NCBI GenBank assembly: GCA_964445695.1
Contig: CAYULF010000017.1
Span: 1-64,000 of the forward strand
Origin: JAUIKM01 sp964445695
GTDB taxonomy: Bacteria > Bacteroidota > Ignavibacteria > Kapaibacteriales > UBA7675
DNA length: 64,000 nucleotides
Reading direction: 5' to 3'
Below the pieces are notes generated by a model that was not told where the DNA came from, searched no databases, and worked only from the letters and a program-made list of their open reading frames with translations. Both the position numbers and the translations under genes were made by a program. Shown piece by piece: positions 26,925 to 35,356 of the stretch (the first letter of the stretch is position 1; each line of letters begins with the position of its first letter).

Positions 26925-28016
26925 ATGAGACGAGTTGCGGTAGTAATGGCGGGTGGTTACGGCGTGCGCCTTTGGCCCTACAGTCGCGAACGCCGACCCA
27001 AGCAGTTCATTCACATTATCGGCGACGGCACTATGATCCAGGAAACGGTCGGCCGCCTGAGCCCGCTCTTTGCCCCTGAAGATATTTTTGTCGTCACCGG
27101 GCCCGACGGCGAAGAGCTGGTGCGTGAACAGTTGCCGGCTATACCGGCGGAAAACGTCATCGTGGAACCGTTCGGCCGCAACACGGCGCCATGTATCGCC
27201 CTGGCCGCCTGTATCATCGAAGAACGACTTGGCGAAGACGCCGTCATGGCCGTCTTCCCTTCCGACCACCTGATCATGAACGTCGGCGAGTTTCAGGTCG
27301 CAGTAAAAACCGCCGCCGACGTAGCGGAACAGATCAACGGCGTTGTCACTCTCGGCGTAACGCCCACACGACCGGAAACAGGCTTCGGCTACATCCAGAT
27401 CGAGGACGAGCAGGAAGGCGAGCAAAACGCGTTTTACGATCGCGGCCTGCGCCTGATGTCCAATTTTGCCGAAAAACCGGACATTGAAACAGCCAAGCGT
27501 TTTCTGGCCGCCGGCGACTTCCTGTGGAACTCAGGCATTTTTGTGTGGAAGATTTCGATTATCTGGGAAGCTTTTGCAAAGTACCTGCCGGACCACTATC
27601 CCCTGTTTCAATTGCTCAAAAAACACGTGGCCAAAGACAGCTACGGCGAGACGCTGGAAAACGTCTATCGCCAGATGCGCAACATCTCGCTCGACTACGG
27701 CATCATGGAAAAAGCGCGCGACATGTACGTGCTTGAGGTCTCCTTCGGCTGGAGCGACGTCGGCACCTGGGACGAGGTACATCGCCTGCGCCTGAAGGAC
27801 GCGCAGGACAACGTCATTGACGGCAACGTGATCACTATTGACTCCAGCAATTGTCTGATTTCCGCACGCGACAAACTGATCAGCACGGTCGGCGTCAGCG
27901 ATTTGATCATCATCGAGACGGACGACACGATCATGATCTGCAAGCGCTCCGAGTCTCAGAAAGTCAAAGAGATCATTGACTTCCTGCGCCGCAAACGCAT
28001 CAATCACTTTCTCTGA
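26925..28016 (+). CDS. manC: Mannose-1-phosphate guanylyltransferase
   Basis: This 363-aa nucleotidyltransferase makes GDP-mannose from GTP and mannose-1-phosphate. The pyrophosphorylase signature appears as MAGGYGVRLWPYSRERRPKQF (Tyr and Val replace the common Ser and Thr). It is followed by EPFGRNTAPCIALAA, FPSDHLI, NFAEKP, and FLWNSGIFVWK. It ends after the nucleotidyltransferase and left-handed-helix parts, so there is no fused isomerase domain. GDP-mannose would supply glycans made by enzymes such as the GT-C pair at 41775-47572. Confidence 0.92.
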   Translation: MRRVAVVMAGGYGVRLWPYSRERRPKQFIHIIGDGTMIQETVGRLSPLFAPEDIFVVTGPDGEELVREQLPAIPAENVIVEPFGRNTAPCIALAACIIEERLGEDAVMAVFPSDHLIMNVGEFQVAVKTAADVAEQINGVVTLGVTPTRPETGFGYIQIEDEQEGEQNAFYDRGLRLMSNFAEKPDIETAKRFLAAGDFLWNSGIFVWKISIIWEAFAKYLPDHYPLFQLLKKHVAKDSYGETLENVYRQMRNISLDYGIMEKARDMYVLEVSFGWSDVGTWDEVHRLRLKDAQDNVIDGNVITIDSSNCLISARDKLISTVGVSDLIIIETDDTIMICKRSESQKVKEIIDFLRRKRINHFL

Positions 28017-28059
28017 TGTGAACTGCAGTCATTTCGCTGCAATCTTCAGGCTGAACGAC

Positions 28060-28103
28060 AAAAAAAAGAGCTGTGAGCCCTTAGGGCTCACAGCTCTTTT
28101 TTT
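28060..28103. terminator. Bidirectional terminator between manC and purH
   Basis: A perfect 13-bp stem (GAGCTGTGAGCCC with GGGCTCACAGCTC) and a three-base TTA loop is flanked by A8 on the left and T7 on the right. It ends both convergent genes. Nineteen bases of it recur at 24-42. Confidence 0.95.
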
Positions 28104-28166
28104 CAAACCTGCATAACAACCTGCGCACCTGCATCAATTATCAGGCTTAGGACTCACACGTCAGGC

Positions 28167-29723
28167 TCAGTGCCTGAAATGGCGATTCCCCGCAAATACC
28201 ATCGCCACGTCGTGCTCGTCCGCCGCGGCGATGACCTCTTCGTCGCGTATCGAGCCGCCGGGCTGGATGACCGCACGCGCACCCGCTTCCACCGTTTGCA
28301 GCAGACCGTCGGGAAAAGGGAAAAATGCGTCGGACGCCACAGCCGAGCCCTGCAGACTCAATCCAAAACGCTCCGCTTTGGCAGCGGCGACGCTGGCCGA
28401 ATCCACACGCGACATCTGGCCCGCACCGACAGACAGCACGCGGTCGGCGGCGGCATAGACAATGGCGTTGGACTTGACGTGTTTGGCCACGCGCCAGGCG
28501 AACATCAGCGCCTGCATTTCTTCGTCGCTCGGAGCGCGTTTGGTCACGACGCGCAGACCAGCTTCGGCAATCAGCTCATCGTCCGTCGACTGCACCAGGA
28601 AACCGCCGGCGACGCTGCGAAATTCCATGCCAAGCGATTCGCGCAGTTTGTTTAAGTCCAGTTGAATCAGGCGACGGTTCTTTTTCTTCTGCAGCAATTC
28701 CAGCGCATCCGGCGCATAAGACGGAGCGAGAAGCACCTCAGTGAAAATCTTGTCGACGGCCTGCGCGGCTTCAATATCCAGCTCGCGGTTAAACGCAATG
28801 ATACCGCCGAAAGGCGACTGCGTATCGGACGCAAAGGCGCGCTCGTAGGCTTCAGCCAATGTAGCGCCGATGGCCGTTCCGCAGGGATTGGTGTGTTTGA
28901 TAATCGCCGCAGCAGGTTCGTCAAACTCAAGGATCAAACGCGCGGCCGCGTCCATGTCGACAATGTTGTTGTACGAAAGTTCCTTGCCGTGCAGCTTCTG
29001 ATGAATCTCCGTGAAACGGCCGTAAAGCGCCGCCGTCTGATGCGGGTTTTCACCGTAGCGCAGTTTTTGTTGGCGGCGTCCGCCGAAACTGAGTTCGCCG
29101 CGCTCGACGGCGGACGAACCCGTGGCGCGCGTCAGGTAGTCGGCGATCAGACTGTCGTAGCGCGCCGTATGCGCAAAGGCCTCGCGCGCCAGATCCATGC
29201 GCAGTCGTTCGGTCACGGCGCCGTTGTGAGCGTCGAGATCGGCAAGCAGATCGGCATAACGCTCGACACTCGTAACAACCGCGGTCCAGCGGTAGTTTTT
29301 GGCCGAAGCGCGCACCATGGCGGGCCCGCCGATGTCGATGTTCTCGATGATGTCGGCATGGCCGGCGCCCGACTGAATTGTCTGCTCAAAGGGATACAGA
29401 TTGCAGACCAGCAGGTCGATCGATTCAATGCCGTGTTCGTCCATCTGCGCGCGGTGCTGATCATTGTCCAGCAGCGCGAGCAGCGCGCCGTGCACGCGCG
29501 GGTGCAGCGTCTTAACACGCCCGTCCATCACTTCGGGAAAACCGGTCACGTCGGATATCGAGCGCACCTCCACACCGGCTTCGCGCAGTTTGGCCGCCGT
29601 GCCGCCGGTGGAAATGATTTCTACGCCGCGGTCGCGCAGCCCCTGAGCCAGTTCAACAACGCCGCTTTTGTCTGAAACGCTGATCAGCGCCCGCCGAATT
29701 TTGTAGGTATCCGGATGCATCAT
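28167..29723 (-). CDS. purH: Bifunctional AICAR transformylase/IMP cyclohydrolase
   Basis: This 518-aa enzyme performs the last two steps of IMP synthesis. The N-terminal cyclohydrolase shows ALISVSDKSGVVELA, IISTGGTAAKL, RVKTLHPRVHGALL and IDIGGPAMVRASAKN. The C-terminal transformylase shows LRYGENPHQTAALY, the catalytic KHTNPCG and FPFPDGLL. GGGAGAA precedes the double ATG at 29723. Products of folC and other folate genes support its formyl-THF step. It is a single gene, bounded by a terminator. Confidence 0.97.
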   Translation of the reverse strand: MMHPDTYKIRRALISVSDKSGVVELAQGLRDRGVEIISTGGTAAKLREAGVEVRSISDVTGFPEVMDGRVKTLHPRVHGALLALLDNDQHRAQMDEHGIESIDLLVCNLYPFEQTIQSGAGHADIIENIDIGGPAMVRASAKNYRWTAVVTSVERYADLLADLDAHNGAVTERLRMDLAREAFAHTARYDSLIADYLTRATGSSAVERGELSFGGRRQQKLRYGENPHQTAALYGRFTEIHQKLHGKELSYNNIVDMDAAARLILEFDEPAAAIIKHTNPCGTAIGATLAEAYERAFASDTQSPFGGIIAFNRELDIEAAQAVDKIFTEVLLAPSYAPDALELLQKKKNRRLIQLDLNKLRESLGMEFRSVAGGFLVQSTDDELIAEAGLRVVTKRAPSDEEMQALMFAWRVAKHVKSNAIVYAAADRVLSVGAGQMSRVDSASVAAAKAERFGLSLQGSAVASDAFFPFPDGLLQTVEAGARAVIQPGGSIRDEEVIAAADEHDVAMVFAGNRHFRH

Positions 29724-29786
29724 ACTGTTCTCCCGCTACAATTCACATGTTAAGCTGTATGCCGTATTCACAAGTTCGTCTGTTGT

Positions 29787-31160
29787 TTAACTCTGCCGCG
29801 CCTGATTGTTTAACCAGCGCATCACTTCCTCGGCCAGATAAAACGATCCGGCCGCCAGTACGTCGCGCTCGCCGGCACAAGCCTTGTTTAAGGCCTCGGA
29901 CGCAGACATTGGCGCACTGATATTTTCATACCCGAGGCTTCGCGCGATTCGCGCAATTTCTGCGGGATCCGCCGCGCGCTCGTTCTCCGGTAAGACAAGC
30001 AAAAAAAGGCTGTTTATAAATGGGCGAGCGGCAGTGAGCATTTTGTCGATTTCCTTGTCGGCCATGACGGCCATGACCAGGTCGAAGCTGCGCTCGGGAC
30101 GGCCCGCCAGCGAGAATGTCTGCGCCAGGCGTTCGAAAGCGGCCGCGTTGTGCGCCACGTCCAGAATCAGCATGTGCGGCTCGCGCCGCAGCACTTCCAG
30201 ACGTCCACGAAAGCCGGCGTTCCGGCGAAGATTGAGAATGCCGCGGCGCAGCTGGTCCTCGTTCCAGGTCCAGAAATCCAGATGGGAAAGTGCCGTGAGA
30301 GCCGTGCGCAGGTTGTCGATGTACTGCATTCCGGCGGGCATGCCGCGCAGGTTTTCCAGGCGGTGTTCGCCCATCTGCATATCCACGGACATCGTGAAAT
30401 CGGGCTCGATACGGGCGCGTTCAAAGGGGTCGTCGTGATCCACCTGCACAAAACGCGCACCAACTTCCGCGCAGCGTCGCAGTACTACATCCTGAAGCGC
30501 GGGCTCGCGCAGACCGCAGACCGCAACCGAGTGTTCCTTGATAATCGCAGCTTTTTCGGCGGCAATCCCGACCGGATCGTCGCCCAGAACGTGCATATGG
30601 TCCAGACTGATCGAGGTAATTATGGCCATGTCCGACCGCACAATATTGGTCGAGTCCAGGCGGCCGCCCAGACCGGTTTCGAGCACAACGACGTCGACTT
30701 TATTGTCGGCAAAGTAGCGCAGAGCCATGGCGGTCGTGGTCTCAAAGAAGGTACCGCCGATGCGCCGCGCCTCGGGCATCATTCGCTCCGCCAGCCGCGC
30801 CAGGTCGGCGTTGGAAATTTTCCTGCCGTCGATGCGGATACGTTCGTTAAATTCGAGGATGTGCGGCGAGGTGTACAAACCGACGCGCAGGCCGGCCTCG
30901 TGCAATACGGACGCTATCAGGGAACAGACACTGCCTTTTCCGTTCGTGCCGGCAACATGTATGAACCGTAATTCGTCCTGAGGGCTGCCGCAGTATTCGA
31001 GCAAAGCGGCGATATTATCCAGTCCGGGGCGCATTCCGAAGCGGCGGAAACCATAGAGTTCCCGCAGGACGGCATCAAGCGATGCTTCGGCTGCGGCCGC
31101 AGCGGAGTCCTGCGAATGTGGGGCCGGGCGGCTCGACATGTTCAACAACTGCCACGTCAT
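29787..31160 (-). CDS. folC: Folylpolyglutamate/dihydrofolate synthase
   Basis: This 457-aa Mur-ligase-type enzyme adds glutamate to (dihydro)folates. The ATP loop HVAGTNGKGSVC, LYTSPHILEFNERI, the ETGLGGRLDSTN segment, SLDHMHVLGD and the C-terminal DVAHNAAAF are all in place. An Ala/Ser-rich N-terminal stretch of about 25 residues precedes the core. An alternative ATG at 31139 gives a 450-aa protein. It is divergent from the flavin reductase gene with only 33 bp between starts, so promoters must overlap. Confidence 0.93.
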   Translation of the reverse strand: MTWQLLNMSSRPAPHSQDSAAAAAEASLDAVLRELYGFRRFGMRPGLDNIAALLEYCGSPQDELRFIHVAGTNGKGSVCSLIASVLHEAGLRVGLYTSPHILEFNERIRIDGRKISNADLARLAERMMPEARRIGGTFFETTTAMALRYFADNKVDVVVLETGLGGRLDSTNIVRSDMAIITSISLDHMHVLGDDPVGIAAEKAAIIKEHSVAVCGLREPALQDVVLRRCAEVGARFVQVDHDDPFERARIEPDFTMSVDMQMGEHRLENLRGMPAGMQYIDNLRTALTALSHLDFWTWNEDQLRRGILNLRRNAGFRGRLEVLRREPHMLILDVAHNAAAFERLAQTFSLAGRPERSFDLVMAVMADKEIDKMLTAARPFINSLFLLVLPENERAADPAEIARIARSLGYENISAPMSASEALNKACAGERDVLAAGSFYLAEEVMRWLNNQARQS

Positions 31161-31193
31161 TGTTTACAATCATTCAAACGAAGCCTGCAAATT

Positions 31194-31775
31194 ATGAAAA
31201 TTCTGGCAGTCCTCGCGAGTCCAAGGCAGAAGTCGCTTTCGGAAGCCGCCCTGCACTACTGCGCGCCCGTCGCCTTGCAGTTCGAAGCGGAATTTCAGAT
31301 TCTCGACCTGCGCGAAACGGCCTTACCGCTCTACGCCCCGGAGACGGCCGGCGCGGCGGAGAACTTTACGGCCATTAAAGGCCTGGTGGATGAATCGGAC
31401 GCTTTGATCCTGGCCACGCCGGACTACCACGGATCGATGTCAGGCATGCTCAAAAATTTTCTGGATTATTTCTGGACGGAATTTGCCGGTAAAACTTTCG
31501 GCTATATCTGCGCTTCGCACGAAAAAGGTTTAACGGCCATGGATCAGATCCGCACGGTGGTGCGGCAGTGTTACGGCTGGTCCCTGCCCTACGGCGTGGC
31601 CGTCAGCAATGACGATGTGGATGAAGAAAACCGCATTGTACGGCCGGCAAAACAGGCGCGCCTGGAAATGTTTATTCGCGATATGGCGGTGTACGGACGA
31701 TTACTCACACGTCAACGCCGCGAGGACCTGACGAGCGAAGAAGTTCGCACGTTTATGGCAAAGTATCGCCCTTAA
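31194..31775 (+). CDS. NADPH-dependent FMN reductase-like flavoprotein
   Basis: This 193-aa protein has a flavodoxin-like fold. MKILAVLASPRQKSLSEAAL is the FMN phosphate loop, LILATPDYHGSMSGMLKNFL is the isoalloxazine segment, and AGKTFGYICASHEKG follows. This is the NADPH-FMN reductase/azoreductase (ArsH/ChrR-like) family, which reduces flavin, quinones or azo and metal substrates. The ATG at 31194 is used because homology starts there. Physiological substrate is unknown. Confidence 0.85.
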   Translation: MKILAVLASPRQKSLSEAALHYCAPVALQFEAEFQILDLRETALPLYAPETAGAAENFTAIKGLVDESDALILATPDYHGSMSGMLKNFLDYFWTEFAGKTFGYICASHEKGLTAMDQIRTVVRQCYGWSLPYGVAVSNDDVDEENRIVRPAKQARLEMFIRDMAVYGRLLTRQRREDLTSEEVRTFMAKYRP

Positions 31776-31883
31776 GTTCATTTGTTTAACTCGTCGTTTT
31801 TTAACGCGGCTGATGCCGCAGGTCTAATCGGCACGCTCCACGGTTAAACACGCGAATCGGTAGACTACAAAGGAGAAATAGAC

Positions 31884-32450
31884 ATGGCAGCAACTGAATC
31901 AGTGATGGTTCCGCTGGGCACTCCGGCTCCGGACTTTACACTGCTGGACGCCCGCACGGGCCAGGAAGACTCGCTCAAGGATTTGCGCGGCGCACGCGTG
32001 ACGGTAATTATGTTTATCTGCAACCACTGCCCGTTTGTTAAACACCTCATTGACGACATCGTCAAATGCGCGCGGCACTACGAGGAAGAAGAAGTCGACT
32101 TTATTGCGATCAGCTCCAACGACGCTGAGAATTATCCGGAGGACTCGCCCGCCAAAATGCGCGAATACGCGGAGGAGGGCGACTATCCTTTCCCCTATCT
32201 CTACGACGAGTCGCAGGAGGTGGCCAAAGCCTACAAGGCAGTCTGCACGCCCGACTTTTTTGTGTATGACTCGGACATGCAGCTGGCGTATCGCGGTCAG
32301 TTTGACGACAGCCGCCCGGGCAACGACGTCAAGGTTACGGGCGCGGACCTGCGAGGAGCCATCGACGCATTGCTGGAGGGACATCAGCCGGGCAAACACC
32401 AGAAGCCGAGCATCGGCTGCAACATCAAGTGGAAACGCGCGGACATTTAA
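31884..32450 (+). CDS. Thioredoxin-fold redoxin/AhpC-TSA family protein
   Basis: This 188-aa cytoplasmic protein has a redoxin start (PLGTPAPDFTLLDA) and a thioredoxin-like active site FICNHCPF with C46 and C49. A third Cys lies in KAVCTPDFFVYD and a fourth in SIGCNIKW. This pattern is a common thiol-disulfide/peroxiredoxin-like family in Bacteroidota and others (similar to 'thioredoxin family protein' with CNHCP). GGAGAAATAGAC supports the start. It may act with bacillithiol (bshC at 40138). Confidence 0.85.
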   Translation: MAATESVMVPLGTPAPDFTLLDARTGQEDSLKDLRGARVTVIMFICNHCPFVKHLIDDIVKCARHYEEEEVDFIAISSNDAENYPEDSPAKMREYAEEGDYPFPYLYDESQEVAKAYKAVCTPDFFVYDSDMQLAYRGQFDDSRPGNDVKVTGADLRGAIDALLEGHQPGKHQKPSIGCNIKWKRADI

Positions 32451-32485
32451 ACAGACCGTTGTTTAAGTTCAGGTGTTAACAATCA

Positions 32486-32518
32486 AACCTCTCACGGCGC
32501 TGCTGTGAGAGGTTTTTT
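32486..32518 (+). terminator. Terminator after the redoxin gene
   Basis: A 10-bp stem (AACCTCTCAC/GTGAGAGGTT) with a nine-base loop runs into TTTTTTCTT. It lies 35 bp after the redoxin stop. Confidence 0.92.
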
Positions 32519-32645
32519 CTTGGGGCTCAATACCGGGAAGGGCGACTTCAGACTCGGACTCATGAACGCTTCGCCTCCTCGTTGGAGACTCGGCGGCTTG
32601 CTTTTTCTTCTTGTTTGCCGGCGGGATAGATGCCCACAGCCGCCG

Positions 32646-32661
32646 GGACTGTTAACAGTCC
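32646..32661. repeat. Perfect 16-bp palindrome GGACTGTTAACAGTCC
   Basis: The palindrome has no loop and a GTTAAC core. It lies 36 bp beyond the end of the minus-strand outer-membrane lipoprotein gene and after the redoxin terminator. It could be a protein-binding site or a short hairpin; there is no T-run. Confidence 0.45.
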
Positions 32662-32697
32662 ATGAACAAAGAGTACAGCGTACAAACAGCCTGAGCG

Positions 32698-33405
32698 TTA
32701 TTCCTTTGAACCAAAGAGATCTATGCGCGTGGCAAGCGCCAGGTAATAGAGAGGCACGGCGTCGATGTCGCCGGATGAAGCAAAGATGTAACCGTGGCCG
32801 GCTTCCAGCAGCAGCTGATAACGCGGATGCAACTCCAGCTGAGCGCCAAGACTCAACAGGAGCGTATGCGAGTTCGGCACCTCCGGTACATCGGCTACTT
32901 CAGATACGGAGCCGCTGAAGAGTTCACCGTCGTCGTAGCCGATACTGAACGCATAACGCGGCGAAGCGTAGAAGTTAATCGTTTCGTCCTCTGTGCTGCC
33001 GAAAGTGAGTCCAATGTCGCCGCCGAGAGCATCCAGATCGGAATCGTCGATCATCCCCAGACCGGCTTCCAGGCGCAGGTTTTCAGTCAACATCGTGCGA
33101 GCAAAGAGTTTAGCGCCAAAATATGCATTGAAATCGCCGCGATCGACCCAGAGCACGTCGGCACCGATGTCCAGGTCGTCGCCGACGCCATAGACAAAAC
33201 GCCCGCCAAATCCTGCGCCGTCGTCGGGATCGCGATTTTCCATGTTAACAAATCCACCGCCGCCGGCCAGTGTGAGTTCACCTTCACCCTGTTTGACGGT
33301 TTCTGGTCCGCCTAGCGTCGCTGTCGGAATCGGAGGTGTGATTGTTGTACAGGCGCTGAACATCAATAAGACTGGTAAAGAAACAGAGAGTGCAATTCGG
33401 AGCAT
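32698..33405 (-). CDS. Outer-membrane beta-barrel-like lipoprotein
   Basis: This 235-aa protein has a signal peptide with lipobox LMFSAC. The mature part consists of alternating amphipathic strands with turns rich in Asp and Gly (GFGGRFVYGVGDDLDIGADV, LRLEAGLGMID, YQLLLEAGHGYIF). It ends in LATRIDLFGSKE, with an aromatic near the terminus. It therefore looks like a small barrel or barrel-like surface protein anchored by lipid. I recognise no specific family. A TATATTG promoter-like string is at 33453. Confidence 0.7.
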   Translation of the reverse strand: MLRIALSVSLPVLLMFSACTTITPPIPTATLGGPETVKQGEGELTLAGGGGFVNMENRDPDDGAGFGGRFVYGVGDDLDIGADVLWVDRGDFNAYFGAKLFARTMLTENLRLEAGLGMIDDSDLDALGGDIGLTFGSTEDETINFYASPRYAFSIGYDDGELFSGSVSEVADVPEVPNSHTLLLSLGAQLELHPRYQLLLEAGHGYIFASSGDIDAVPLYYLALATRIDLFGSKE

Positions 33406-33452
33406 AAGAATCTCGCAGCTACAGTTTTCAAACTGATCAGGCGGGCAAGCCG

Positions 33453-33459
33453 CAATATA
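33453..33459 (-). promoter_or_regulatory. Possible promoter element for the barrel lipoprotein
   Basis: The minus strand reads TATATTG about 48 bp upstream of the start at 33405, with a TTTG ten bases further upstream. It is a near match to the Bacteroidota TAnnTTTG element, but the spacing to TTTG is shorter than usual. Confidence 0.3.
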
Positions 33460-33577
33460 CCACTATATCCAAAGATGGCATGCGCAGTTCGGGGCCGGTT
33501 TACCGTCTGCGCGAACCGTGGGACGCACGAGGCTACTCGTATATCTGGCCGAGGACGAACAGGACTCCAACAAATTC

Positions 33578-34108
33578 TCAGCTGCAGAGCCGGATATCGG
33601 AACCGAGTAATTGCATTCCGGAGGCTCGAGATTGCGGGCTGTCGCTGTAGACTCGGGGCAATGCAGACGGAAGTTGTGCCACGAGTCCCTCGGCGGCGGC
33701 TTCGAGAAATTCAGCCGGAGTGAAACTATACCAGACTTCACCGTCCGGAGTTGAGAGTCCAAAGTGCCGGTTCGGATCTTGCAGCTTTGATGCAGACTCA
33801 AGGTATTCAAGATCGGAGACTTGACGTTTGAGGATTAACTCGAGTTGAACAAACTCCGGATCACATTCTTTTCCGCCGGCCGGCTCAACGACATCAAGAC
33901 CATCGATCGAAGCGCTCAATACTCCGGTTAAGTCGCGGAACGAGATTCCCGGCGCTGTGCAATACATTCGGAGATGCGACAGCACCCGACCCAGAAAAGC
34001 CGCCAAAGGCATTTGTCCTTTGTCTAAGGATTTCTGCGAGAGCTGAATGAGAGAGTCGGCTATATTTTGGATGTTTCCCGGATTCATTGAACTGGGCTGA
34101 GACGTCAT
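33578..34108 (-). CDS. Hypothetical protein, 176 aa
   Basis: A soluble, mildly acidic protein starts MTSQPSSMNPGNIQNIADSL and has a helical N-terminal half (SLIQLSQKSLDKGQMPLAAF). Its later motif GEVWYSFTPAEFLEAAAEG looks globular. There is no signal peptide or membrane segment. Composition is somewhat less GC-rich than its neighbours and no strong ribosome site is seen (an alternative ATG lies at 34087). I do not recognise the family. It is flanked by noncoding DNA on both sides, consistent with an accessory gene. Confidence 0.5.
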   Translation of the reverse strand: MTSQPSSMNPGNIQNIADSLIQLSQKSLDKGQMPLAAFLGRVLSHLRMYCTAPGISFRDLTGVLSASIDGLDVVEPAGGKECDPEFVQLELILKRQVSDLEYLESASKLQDPNRHFGLSTPDGEVWYSFTPAEFLEAAAEGLVAQLPSALPRVYSDSPQSRASGMQLLGSDIRLCS

Positions 34109-34808
34109 TTGTCATTCGAATGTTTACAGAGCGGATGGTAAAAATGCAGAATCATAGGTGCATGCCTGCTACTCAAGAACAGAAACCAGAAGGCGAGCCA
34201 ACTGTTTTGCCGTAATACTCACATGCTGAATCGACCTGACAACCGTAATTCAAATGCTCTTCAATGCGTGACCGTCGGCGGAGCAAGCGGTGAATTTCAT
34301 CTGATCTGTATTGAAAACAACGACGATTCCGGTTGCTTGCATCGATGAAGCAGCGCAGTTGTGCATTCACAATCAACCTGTACTCAGGCTGAACAAACCA
34401 ATGCAAAAGAGTTAAACGCGGGGTTATTTGGCGCCAACGGGCGCCAGAGCAGATTAAACGCATTTTTGTGTGATCAACCTGGGCCCCTCCCCCGCCACCA
34501 CCGCCAATATTTTTTCAAACCACCTGACGCTCCTCTCCCTCCCCGCGCTCAATCACGCGGGTTCCGAGAGTCAATCCAATCTTTCCCGGTATCCGGCCGG
34601 ATACTCCACAAGCATACAGCTTTTCATGTCCAATTTCCAGCGGAATAAAGTAAACGGTACAGGAATCGTGTTAAACGTAGCGTAGTCCAGGATAAACGGA
34701 AAGTGAACAAGTGTAATTCGCGTTTGCAACGCCAGGCCAGGTATCTGGGTCGCGGACAATCAAATCAGTCATGAGTTTTGGCGGCTCACAGCCTACTAGT
34801 CGGAGTCG
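34109..34808. other. 700-bp stretch without a supported gene
   Basis: Several open frames of 70-96 codons exist on both strands, but none has a ribosome site or recognisable protein pattern. Composition is relatively AT-rich. A plus-strand terminator with no assigned gene lies downstream at 35122, so an untranslated plus-strand transcript may cross this region. Confidence 0.45.
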
Positions 34809-35063
34809 TCAACTTCCGTGCGTCGAAACCTGCTTGAATCTCCAGATCCGATACGCCAGCACCGCAGCGCTGAAGATCGCAAACATCAGCAGACGGAAGC
34901 GGTGGACTTCGTCGAAGATCGCGTAGGCGAGAAAAAACACGAGCACCGCGGATAATACCGGAACCGCAATCCTGTGCACCGCCGGGTCTTCCATGCTGTT
35001 GCGGGTATACCAGGTTAATATTCCGCCAGTGATCAGAGTCAGGATGATGATTGCACTTGCCAT
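34809..35063 (-). CDS. Small membrane protein, 84 aa
   Basis: The protein has three hydrophobic segments (about residues 2-19, 32-50 and 55-71) and a basic end (YRIWRFKQ). The ATG at 35063 is chosen because AGGACA lies 7 bp upstream; an in-frame ATG at 35102 lacks a site. I do not recognise the family. Confidence 0.55.
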   Translation of the reverse strand: MASAIIILTLITGGILTWYTRNSMEDPAVHRIAVPVLSAVLVFFLAYAIFDEVHRFRLLMFAIFSAAVLAYRIWRFKQVSTHGS

Positions 35064-35121
35064 GATGATGTCCTGTCGATGGTTCGTAGACTCGGATTCC
35101 ACTGATTTTGTCGCTGGCTTG

Positions 35122-35150
35122 CCGACCGCTCAAGGTCGGGGATTTTTTTT
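35122..35150 (+). terminator. Orphan plus-strand terminator
   Basis: A 6-bp GC stem (CCGACC/GGTCGG), a six-base loop, then GGA and eight T residues form a textbook intrinsic terminator in the plus direction. No plus-strand gene lies within the preceding 2.6 kb (the nearest ends at 32450). Confidence 0.75.
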
Positions 35151-35285
35151 CAATCTTTGGTTTCATCGATGTGACCGGTATTGCGACGTGACCGCGACGC
35201 GCGGCATAACATACAAAAACTCAGGAAAACACCGCAGGCTTCGATTCCAGATCCTGTGCTCCCTGCCGGCCTGAAATCAGAACAC

Positions 35286-35316
35286 AAAAAAAGCGCCGCA
35301 TTCGCGGCGCTTTTTT
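35286..35316 (-). terminator. Terminator after the C25-like secreted protein gene
   Basis: AGCGCCGC pairs with GCGGCGCT across an ATTC loop, with A-run and T-run on the two sides, so it works in both directions. It lies 40 bp downstream of the minus-strand stop at 35357. Confidence 0.92.
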
Positions 35317-35356
35317 ACTTGCAACTGATTTCAAACTCTCAACAAACTGGGGGTTT

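Noticed and set aside
33578..34808. Accessory or horizontally acquired island
   Set aside because: There is no integrase, tRNA, direct repeats or IS remnant. Slightly lower GC and a gap without genes are not enough.
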